Part shown: positions 9,932 through 16,634 of the stretch, one piece after another | How positions within the stretch are numbered: the stretch's first letter is position 1 | How the letters are laid out: each line of letters begins with the position of its first letter | Assembly: GCA_020832005.1 (NCBI GenBank) | Contig: JAFIFN010000029.1 | Location: 1-34,588, forward strand | Source: Gammaproteobacteria bacterium | GTDB lineage: Bacteria > Pseudomonadota > Gammaproteobacteria > Steroidobacterales > PWYM01 | Length of the DNA: 34,588 nt | Reading direction: 5' to 3' | Translations under genes and position numbers: made by a program | The notes under the pieces: model-generated | What the model was told of the DNA's origin: nothing | Seen by the model: the letters and a program-made list of their open reading frames with translations, nothing else | Database searches by the model: none

Positions 9932-11022
9932 GCCCTGTGGGCGCTGGCAGCCAGCGCATCGCGCTGCGACGCATATGTCTGATGTCCGCCTTGGTCGCAA
10001 GCCTGGCAGCCCTGCCGCCCGGCACCGCCGCGGCAGCCGGCACTGAGCCGGACTCGGGGTTCAGCCTCCTGCTGCGCATGCAGCCGGAACTCGTACACGT
10101 CAGCGGCAGTGCCGCCGAGGCCCGCGACGGTGAGGGCTGGTATCTCACCGACGGCTGGAGCGGCGGCAATCGCAACAGCCAGAACTGGGGCGCGCTGTTC
10201 ATCGATGGTCATCAGCGCATCGCCGAAGGCGTCACTGTCGTCGCGCGACTGGGCTTTAACGTGAATATGGAAGGCTTTGCCGACGGGCGTGCGCGCCAGC
10301 GCGAGGTCCAGGCCGGGATCCGCGGGCCGCTCGGCCAGCTGCTCGTCGGACGACTGGAAACGCCCTACAAGGTATCCAGTCTCGGCTGGGACCCGCTGAA
10401 CGCCACATTCATGCAGGCCCGCGCCAACAGTGGCCGCTCTGGCGGGCCGTTCGGCCATGGCAGCTATGTCGATCGCGCCATCGAGTATTCACAGACCTGG
10501 AACGGCATCGGCGTGCGCGTGTTCATGGCGCTCGACGACAACAGTGCCAGCGATAACGCAGGAGGCACCTCCGGGCGCAACGCCTGGTCAACATCGCTGA
10601 GCGTACCGGTGGGACCGGTCCAGCTGATGTTCGCGCATATCGATGCAAGCCGTCTCGACGGCGGCCCTGACAGGCGCACCGGCACAAAGCTCGGCGCCCG
10701 TTACGCCGGTGATGACTGGCGGATCGGCGGACACTACGAGGTCCGCGGACGCGGACTGGAGCACGGCGATTTCCTGTTCGTCAACGCGGAACGCGGATTC
10801 GGCCCCTGGCGGCTGATGGCCAGCTACGGCCGCTTCGAGAACGACGCCGTGGCAGGCAACGACGGTCGTTACAACGCGCTCGGCGCGCGCTACGTCGTGA
10901 GCCGGAACTTTTCGGTGCACGGCGGCGTACGCCGAACCCGACGCGACCTGACCGGCACCGAGAATGTCGTCGGCCTCGGCTTTCGCATCCTGCTGGAGAC
11001 CGGGAATCTGCTGGCGCGATAG
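9928..11022 (+). CDS. Outer-membrane porin, Gram-negative type
   Basis: The 364-aa product has an N-terminal signal region and then alternating beta-strands typical of general porins. Supporting segments are the QAGIRGPLGQLLVGRLETPY stretch (strand plus conserved loop-3 region) and a C-terminal strand ending VVGLGFRILLE. The ORF track starts at 9544, inside the preceding gene. ATG 9928 overlaps that gene's stop by 4 bp (ATGA) and suggests coupling. ATG 9982 would give a more compact signal peptide (MSALVASLAALPPGTAAAA) and is a real alternative. The terminal residue is Arg rather than the usual Phe. The porin's solute is unknown. Confidence 0.85.
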   Translation: MSPVGAGSQRIALRRICLMSALVASLAALPPGTAAAAGTEPDSGFSLLLRMQPELVHVSGSAAEARDGEGWYLTDGWSGGNRNSQNWGALFIDGHQRIAEGVTVVARLGFNVNMEGFADGRARQREVQAGIRGPLGQLLVGRLETPYKVSSLGWDPLNATFMQARANSGRSGGPFGHGSYVDRAIEYSQTWNGIGVRVFMALDDNSASDNAGGTSGRNAWSTSLSVPVGPVQLMFAHIDASRLDGGPDRRTGTKLGARYAGDDWRIGGHYEVRGRGLEHGDFLFVNAERGFGPWRLMASYGRFENDAVAGNDGRYNALGARYVVSRNFSVHGGVRRTRRDLTGTENVVGLGFRILLETGNLLAR

Positions 11023-11116
11023 TGCCCACGCGCGCTGCGACCGCAGCAAGCCGTAACCATCGCAATTTGCGACGCAGTTCGTGGGCGCTGCTGGATCGAA
11101 TCCGGACTATCGCACC

Positions 11117-11476
11117 ATGGATGAACGCGAACAGTCCCTGCGCACCCTCTACGTCGCACTTGCCGGCGGCGCGGCCCTGTGGATCGCGACGATGGCTGCG
11201 ACGGGCCGCAGTGAAGCCTGGGACTCGCCCTGGTACTGGGATGTCACCTATCCGCTGTGCATTGCCCTGGCTGCGCTGCTCGGATACCTCACGCCCTATC
11301 GTCCGTGGCGCTGGGGCCTGGCAATCATCATGATCCAGGCACCGGTGGTGATGTTCACCAGCGGCAACTCGTGGAATCTCCTGCCGATCGGCATCGCGCT
11401 GTTTCTGGTCATGTCCTTGCCGGCAATCGCGGCGGCGGTGGTCGCGGCGCGCCTGCGCCGCTGGAGGGACGGCTGA
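11117..11476 (+). CDS. Small membrane protein of unknown function
   Basis: The 119-aa protein has hydrophobic spans at about 13-27, 41-60, 66-81 and 88-110, giving four likely transmembrane helices, and a basic C-terminus (RLRRWRDG). ATG 11117 is preferred over the track's 11081 because the extra 12 residues are not hydrophobic or conserved-looking. No family was recognised. Its stop overlaps the next ATG by one base (TGATG), so it forms a coupled pair with the following gene. Confidence 0.7.
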   Translation: MDEREQSLRTLYVALAGGAALWIATMAATGRSEAWDSPWYWDVTYPLCIALAALLGYLTPYRPWRWGLAIIMIQAPVVMFTSGNSWNLLPIGIALFLVMSLPAIAAAVVAARLRRWRDG

Positions 11477-11727
11477 TGGTGCTGTTCCAGGGGCTGTTTT
11501 TCAGCGTCATCGGTCTTGGACTGCTGGCGGTGAGCTATCAGAGCCTGGGACGCGGCTGGCTGCCCTGCGGCCCGAACGGCTTTCGCGGTCGCGTCGAAGT
11601 GCAAAGACGCACACAGCCGGTTGCGTACTGGACGCTGTTGGCCGGCTACACGCTGTTCGCCTTGTGGGTGCTCAGGTACGGCGTGGGAATTCTGTTCGGC
11701 ACAATGGACCCGCTGCCGCTGTCTTGA
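11476..11727 (+). CDS. Very small membrane protein, 83 aa
   Basis: The 83-aa protein has two hydrophobic helices (about 3-22 and 49-72) joined by a polar loop with a single Cys (WLPCGPNGFRGR). The ORF track begins at 11257 inside the upstream gene. ATG 11476 is chosen for the TGATG overlap with the upstream stop. No family was recognised. It ends 10 bp before the convergent kinase gene. Confidence 0.65.
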   Translation: MVLFQGLFFSVIGLGLLAVSYQSLGRGWLPCGPNGFRGRVEVQRRTQPVAYWTLLAGYTLFALWVLRYGVGILFGTMDPLPLS

Positions 11728-11737
11728 AGGCGATCGC

Positions 11738-14320
11738 TCAGGGCGTCCGTGCAGCGAGTTCGAGGTCGACGAACTGCCGTTTGGTTTCAATCACCCGGGG
11801 ATGAGCGGGCCCCAAGCGGTCGATGCGGATCTCCAGGGCCGCGTCCAGCAAGGCCCGAGCCTCATCGAGGCGGCCTTGCCGCTGACGCAGCACAGCCAGG
11901 TTGGCGGAGATATCGGCCACGCTCGGATGATGATTCCCGAATGCCAACTGCTTGATTTCGAGCGCCTCGAGCAGCAGCGTCTCCGCGTGCGCCCACTCCT
12001 CGCGGTGCAGCGCAATTCGTGCCATCGCATTGAGACTTCTGCCTATGCTTCTGTGCTGCTCAGGCAATCTGGCACGCCTGATTTCCAGGGCCTCGGCCCA
12101 GTAGCGCTCCGCCCCCTCGATATCATCCAGCCCGAGGCGGACCTGGCCCATCATGTGCAGCAGGGCTGCGTTTCGGGGATGGTCATCCCCCAGCGTGCTG
12201 CGCCTCAGCCGCAGCGCCTCAACGTACATCGCGTAGGACTCGTCCAGCCGACCCAGCGCCATCAGGCTGGCCGCCACGTTACCCATCGAGGTCGTCGTGT
12301 ACGGATGCTCGGGGCCCACATCCGGATCGTTCAGCCGCAGGGTGAGCGCTTGTTCGAACTCATCCAGCGCCTCGGCGATACGTCCCTGCTGCCACAACAC
12401 GGCACCGAGATTGTTCCGCGATAACGCTTCCTCATAGGCACTCGCATCCAGGCGAAGACGGATTTCCAGTCCTTCGCGATGCGCCGCCTCGGCACCGCCG
12501 TACTCGCCGAGGGCATTGAGCGTCGCGGCAAGGTTATTAAGCACCGCGGCACGCTGCAGTTCATCGCCGGTGTCCACCAGGGCCAGGGCTTCATGGAACG
12601 CTGCCGCGGCTTCACGTTGAGCACCGTTTTCTGCAAGCGCCAGGCCCAGCGCGTTATAGGCATCTACACGCTCGCGTGGCAGATCTTCGGACACATCCGC
12701 CAGCACGGCTACCGCTTCCGCCATGAGTGCCACAGCCCGCGTGGTCTCGCCCAGATTACGAAACACATAGCCGAGCGTGACCAGCATTGCGGCCTGCACA
12801 TCAGGCGTTTCTGCGAGTTCGCCGGCGCGCTCCACGCCGCGCTCAACCAGGGACATGACCGTCAGCGCGTCGGGTTCGGACGCGAAATGCGGATCAGCGG
12901 AGCGGAACAGGTCGACGAGGTAATCACTGGTCGCCTGCGCCCGCCTGGCATCGCGCTCTGCGCGCTGGGCAGCCGCCTCGGCGCGCATGGCCTCGAGTTC
13001 CGCGCGGTCGCGCTCGGCACTCAGGCGCTCGGTATGCACGAACAGGGCGCCGATCGCCAGCAGCGGGAGCACAAGCGCCGCCGGCAGACCGAGCGGATGC
13101 CGCCGTGCGAATTTGCCAAGCCGGTAGCCAACACTGTCCGCGCGGGCCCGAATCGGCAATCGCCCGCGATGCCGTGCGAGATCATTGGCCAGTTGTTCCA
13201 CCGTCGCATAGCGACGATTCGGCTCCTTGCGCAAAGCGACCTGGCAGATGATGTCCAGGTCACCGCGAAGCAGTCTTCGCAACCGCGGTACAGTAGTCGC
13301 GCGGCGCACGGCCAAGGCATCGGAGTCGGCAGACTCGTAGCAGTCCCCGGAATCTTCCAGTCGCCGCGACGGCGCCAGGGGTGCAATATCCAGTATGGCG
13401 CGACGCAGATCCTCAGCCTCGCCGAGCTCACCCCGATACGGCGAGCGTCCACACAGCAGCACATACAAAAGCGCACCGAGCGCGTAGACATCGCTGGCGG
13501 TCGTCACCGCGTGTCCCATGATCTGCTCGGGGCTGGCCCACATCGGTGTCATCGGCCGTCCGCCCAAGCGGGTCAACTCGCTTGCCTGACCGGCCCCGTC
13601 GTCATCGCTTAGTACCTTCGCGATACCGAAATCCAGCAGTCGCACATCACCATCGCCGGTGACGAGAATATTCGAGGGCTTGATGTCACGGTGGACGACA
13701 AGGTTGCGGTGGGCATACTGGACCGCATCGAGCACCTGTTCAAACAGTCGCAGGCGCTCTTCGACATTCAGGCGCAGACTGTCGCAGTAGTCGGTGATGG
13801 CTATTCCGTCAACATACTCCATGACCAGATAAGGCCAGCCTTCCCGCGTGGTGCCGCCGTCGAGCAATCGCGCGATGTTCGGGTGAGCCAGTCGTGCCAG
13901 GAGCTGGCGTTCAGCTTCAAAGCGACCGACCAGTGCTTCGCTGCCCGGGCCCACAGCCAGCAGCTTCACGGCCACCTGCTGTTCGAACTCGCCATCGTCC
14001 CGACAACCCAGATACACGACGCTCATGCCGCCGCGACCGATTTCGCGCTGCAGGCGATAGGCGCCTGCCCGCTCAGGCATCGCGAAGGTGTCGGAGGCAG
14101 TGAGACCCAGTCGTCCAGCAAGCCGGCCAAGGCGCCGCTCACCCCGGGCATGCGCTGCGAGCAACTCGCGGACGAGTTTCCGGACCTCGGGATCATCCGT
14201 CGCCTGGGCGAGATGCGCTTCCCGGGTGTCCGGCGACAGCGACAGACTCTCCAGCAACAGGGCTTCGACTTCAGGCGTGATCTGCACTGGCGCCCCGGCC
14301 GAATCCGGCTGGCCGGTCAT
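11738..14320 (-). CDS. Transmembrane Ser/Thr protein kinase with C-terminal TPR repeats
   Basis: The 860-aa bacterial Hanks-type kinase has its kinase domain at about 88-385: glycine loop IGRGGMSVVYLG (94-105), ATP Lys in VAVKLL (119), catalytic VVHRDIKPSN (HRD 210-212), DFG at 230-232 and WASPEQ near 261. All catalytic residues are present. A single membrane helix follows at about 409-429, then an Ala/Glu/Arg-rich coiled coil (432-465) and tetratricopeptide-like repeats from about 485 to 850, placing the TPRs in the periplasm. Its ATG overlaps the stop of the ECF sigma gene (ATGA), so the pair is coupled. This sigma/kinase pairing is a recurrent arrangement, and phosphorylation-linked regulation of the sigma factor is plausible but unproven. 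It is paralogous to the kinase at 16635. Confidence 0.93.
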   Translation of the reverse strand: MTGQPDSAGAPVQITPEVEALLLESLSLSPDTREAHLAQATDDPEVRKLVRELLAAHARGERRLGRLAGRLGLTASDTFAMPERAGAYRLQREIGRGGMSVVYLGCRDDGEFEQQVAVKLLAVGPGSEALVGRFEAERQLLARLAHPNIARLLDGGTTREGWPYLVMEYVDGIAITDYCDSLRLNVEERLRLFEQVLDAVQYAHRNLVVHRDIKPSNILVTGDGDVRLLDFGIAKVLSDDDGAGQASELTRLGGRPMTPMWASPEQIMGHAVTTASDVYALGALLYVLLCGRSPYRGELGEAEDLRRAILDIAPLAPSRRLEDSGDCYESADSDALAVRRATTVPRLRRLLRGDLDIICQVALRKEPNRRYATVEQLANDLARHRGRLPIRARADSVGYRLGKFARRHPLGLPAALVLPLLAIGALFVHTERLSAERDRAELEAMRAEAAAQRAERDARRAQATSDYLVDLFRSADPHFASEPDALTVMSLVERGVERAGELAETPDVQAAMLVTLGYVFRNLGETTRAVALMAEAVAVLADVSEDLPRERVDAYNALGLALAENGAQREAAAAFHEALALVDTGDELQRAAVLNNLAATLNALGEYGGAEAAHREGLEIRLRLDASAYEEALSRNNLGAVLWQQGRIAEALDEFEQALTLRLNDPDVGPEHPYTTTSMGNVAASLMALGRLDESYAMYVEALRLRRSTLGDDHPRNAALLHMMGQVRLGLDDIEGAERYWAEALEIRRARLPEQHRSIGRSLNAMARIALHREEWAHAETLLLEALEIKQLAFGNHHPSVADISANLAVLRQRQGRLDEARALLDAALEIRIDRLGPAHPRVIETKRQFVDLELAARTP

Positions 14321-14889
14321 GACTCGGCCGCCTCTCCCAGGTGACGTTCGAGCCAGATCTTCGCCAGTTCCCAGTCACGCCTCACGGTGCTGACGGAGAT
14401 GCCGAGCGCCTCACTGGTTTCCTCGGTCTGGAGCCCGGCGAAGAAGCGGCATTCGATCACGCGCACCTGGCGGGGGTTGCTCGCCTCCAGCGACTCAAGC
14501 GACTGGTGCAGAGCCAGCACATCGGTGGCAAGCGACTGGTCGGGTGCCGGCATCAGCGCCTCGGCCTGCGTCAGACCCACCTGCTGCGGGTTGCTACCCC
14601 GCTTGGCGGCGCTCACCCGCTTGGCCTCATCGACGAGGATATGACGCATCGCCCGGGCCGCCACGGCGAAGAAGTGCCCGCGGTTCTGCCACTGCGGGTT
14701 TGGCAGCTGCACAAGCTTCAGATACGCCTCGTGCACCAGCGCGGTGGCGTTGAGTGTCTCGTTGCCCTGCCACCGGCGGCGCTGCGCCGCCGCCAGGGTC
14801 TTAAGTTCCGAATACACCGCCTCGTACAGGCGGTCGAGGGCACCCCGATCGCCGGCTTCTGCCTCTTTAAGAAGCTGGGTAATCTCCAT
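14317..14889 (-). CDS. ECF-type RNA polymerase sigma factor
   Basis: The 190-aa protein has sigma-70 region 2 at about 15-95 (LYEAVYSELKTLA, ALVHEAYLKL, HFFAVAARAMRHILVDEA) and region 4 at about 125-185 (RQVRVIECRFFAGLQTEETSEALGIS, a helix-turn-helix). It matches the TIGR02999-like ECF group that is often located beside TPR Ser/Thr kinases, as here. No anti-sigma factor is visible, so the adjacent kinase is the likely controller. The ATG at 14889 lies in the 3' arm of a perfect hairpin whose loop holds the GAGGAG ribosome-binding site. The last 4 bp overlap the kinase start. Confidence 0.93.
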   Translation of the reverse strand: MEITQLLKEAEAGDRGALDRLYEAVYSELKTLAAAQRRRWQGNETLNATALVHEAYLKLVQLPNPQWQNRGHFFAVAARAMRHILVDEAKRVSAAKRGSNPQQVGLTQAEALMPAPDQSLATDVLALHQSLESLEASNPRQVRVIECRFFAGLQTEETSEALGISVSTVRRDWELAKIWLERHLGEAAES

Positions 14890-14917
14890 GGACAGGGGTG
14901 CTCCTCAGCCTGTCCAT
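14867..14917 (-). other. Possible 16-codon upstream ORF overlapping sigma start
   Basis: An ATG at 14917-14915 opens a 16-codon frame (MDRLRSTPVHGDYPAS) that ends in TAA at 14867, 20 bases inside the sigma gene in another frame. Translating it would melt the hairpin that contains the sigma start codon. No ribosome-binding site was identified for it. Whether it is translated is unknown. Confidence 0.3.
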
Positions 14918-14918
14918 G
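14887..14918 (-). promoter_or_regulatory. Perfect 10-bp inverted repeat enclosing the ECF sigma translation start
   Basis: CATGGACAGG and CCTGTCCATG are separated by 12 bases. In the sigma mRNA the loop carries GAGGAG and the 3' arm ends with the AUG start codon. As RNA it would be a hairpin sequestering the start. As DNA it could be a dimeric operator. Both readings are inference; the symmetry itself is seen directly. Confidence 0.6.
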
Positions 14919-14924
14919 ATTCTA
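14919..14924 (-). promoter_or_regulatory. Possible -10 box for sigma/kinase operon
   Basis: TAGAAT (5 of 6 matches to TATAAT) lies on the minus strand immediately upstream of the inverted repeat. If used, transcription would start inside the repeat's 5' arm. No good -35 was found, so confidence is low. Confidence 0.25.
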
Positions 14925-14979
14925 CACGCCGATTCCGACGGATCTATAACCAGGCATGCTGGCGATCCGACATGTCCGG

Positions 14980-15720
14980 TCAATTCACGACACTGCCCCC
15001 CGCGGGCGGTGTCACCTCGATCTCCACGAAGTTGCGGCCCGTGAATGTCGGTATTTCTGGCCTGGTGGGCGCGTTGTTCTGCACCTGGATGTAGATGTAC
15101 GGATACGGCGGCTCGTGCGGGGTCCCATTGATGACCTCGAAGACCTGGCCGGCGCAATCACCGAAGTTTTCCGGATCGCTTGAGGCCAGGGCGGTCCCGT
15201 CTAACCCTTGCCATGCGGCGCGCGGATATCGGCCGACGCAGAGCACTGGCCGGTCACGGAAATAACACGTCTGCCCCGAATGCATGAAGCCGGGAAACGC
15301 CGCGGGCACGTCGGCACCATACTGCGCACGGAGTTGCTGGATTGCCTGATCGACGATGTCTTCAGGCGCCTCTTCGATCGCAGCCAGCCACTATTCGAAG
15401 TCCGCGACGCCGGATCCGGTCAGCCAGCCATCGGACTCTGCGAAATCCTGCGCGATACGGTCGATGGCGGCCTGATCGAGTCCGGCTGAGATGAACCCCA
15501 CCGAGTAGAGCAGCAACAGCGTGCTGTCACGGTTGATCTCAGGATCCAGCGCAGCCATGAAAGTCAGCTCCTCGAGTGCGACGGTGAACCCCAGGAAGTC
15601 GCCAAGATACGGAATGCCCCAGTAGTACTTCAGATCGTCGTACTCCCAGCCGTCGGGCATCCAGTAGTCGATGTAGCGCGCAAGAATATGAGTGAACAGG
15701 TTGACGCTGCCCCGGAGCAC
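14980..15720 (-). pseudogene. Unrecognised gene interrupted by one in-frame TAG
   Basis: Two ORFs (15391-15720 and 14980-15309) are in the same frame, and the bases between them also read as good protein: SGVADFE, then TAG at 15393-15391, then WLAAIEEAPEDIVDQAIQQL and on into AAFPGFMHSGQTCYF. The whole frame would be 246 residues with the stop at codon 110. A single C-to-T change of CAG (Gln) would explain it. GTG 15720 has GGAGG 11 nt upstream, but protein-like sequence (TLSLRSALEAENG) continues upstream of it. The nearest ATG (15785) is in a different frame, so a second lesion near the 5' end is possible. No domain family was recognised. Readthrough or a sequencing error remain alternatives to a true pseudogene. 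Confidence 0.6.
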
Positions 15721-15795
15721 GCCGTTTTCTGCCTCCAGCGCCGAGCGCAGGCTCAGCGTCCCGGCAGTTGACGTTGCAGTGTCATGGCGTCTTAC

Positions 15796-16404
15796 TCACA
15801 TTCGGTCAGTGACAACGTCGAAGCGGCCTTCGACACGCACTGTGTCGGTGGGGTCCGGCGGCCCGTCGAGTCGCTGGTAGAACGCCATGTCGGCGCTGAA
15901 TTTCCCAACCAGGCGCACCCGTCCCTGGCGCTGCCGTTCAATCTTCTCGACGATCACATCGGGGCTCAGGGACCGATAAAGAGACGCCTCCATGTCGCCA
16001 TCCAGGTACAGCCGCAAACCCGCCTCCTCAGGGGTACACGGGCACTGGAGATCCAGGCTGGGCAGGCGCATGGACAGGGAAATGGCGTCGTCCTCGGCCA
16101 ACATTTCCCGGGTCGGAAACGCGTGGATGTAAAGGCCGATGCCCCGCGAGGCAGGATTCGGTGAATTCGACAGATCCGCCCACAGGGCTGTGTTGCCATC
16201 CTTGTCGCGATACGTGTGCAGACGCACCGATTCGATTTCGCCATCGTCATGGATGCGCATATCGACCTGCCCGGTCGAGGGCATCGTGACACGTTGCAGA
16301 AACGAACTGCCCGAGCCCTGCGCATGCACGGGCGATGCCGGGACAAGGAAAGTCAGGGTAAGGGCTAGCGCCGGCGCCAGCGCGATCGGCGAGGTTCGTT
16401 TCAT
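15796..16404 (-). CDS. Secreted protein with CPCTP-motif domain
   Basis: The 202-aa exported protein has a signal peptide (residues 1 to about 28, ending PVHA). The mature part has RLHTYRDKDGNTALWADL near 61-78 and QCPCTPEE at 120-127, and ends GRFDVV. The same order of motifs recurs at the C-terminus of the protein encoded at 32556-33989 (LQTFLRDDGNTAAW, PCPCTPE, GRFEAL), so the two share a homologous domain with a paired CxC. I do not recognise a named family. AAGGAG lies 13 nt before the ATG, which is somewhat long. The interrupted gene follows on the same strand, and the second kinase is divergent. Confidence 0.78.
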   Translation of the reverse strand: MKRTSPIALAPALALTLTFLVPASPVHAQGSGSSFLQRVTMPSTGQVDMRIHDDGEIESVRLHTYRDKDGNTALWADLSNSPNPASRGIGLYIHAFPTREMLAEDDAISLSMRLPSLDLQCPCTPEEAGLRLYLDGDMEASLYRSLSPDVIVEKIERQRQGRVRLVGKFSADMAFYQRLDGPPDPTDTVRVEGRFDVVTDRM

Positions 16405-16634
16405 ATTGGTTGGCGAACTCCTTCAGTGGTAGCGCCTTGCGATCGTCAGCTGACGTCCATCGCCAAATGACAGGGCTTGCAACCACAAACGAAATTCGTG
16501 GCGAAACCTGCTCATCTGGACGGGTCGTGAACGCTCTCGGCAGCGTTGTTCGTATTGGTATAGAAGAGCCACTGACTCTCTGGCAAAGTGCCCTGGAGTC
16601 CCGCGTATCCCTCCACCGATGGAGACCGGAGCGC

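Noticed and set aside
11621-13612. Long plus-strand ORFs (11621-12424, 12479-13612) across the first kinase
   Set aside because: They lie opposite clear TPR and kinase motifs. No ribosome-binding sites or recognisable domains were seen.
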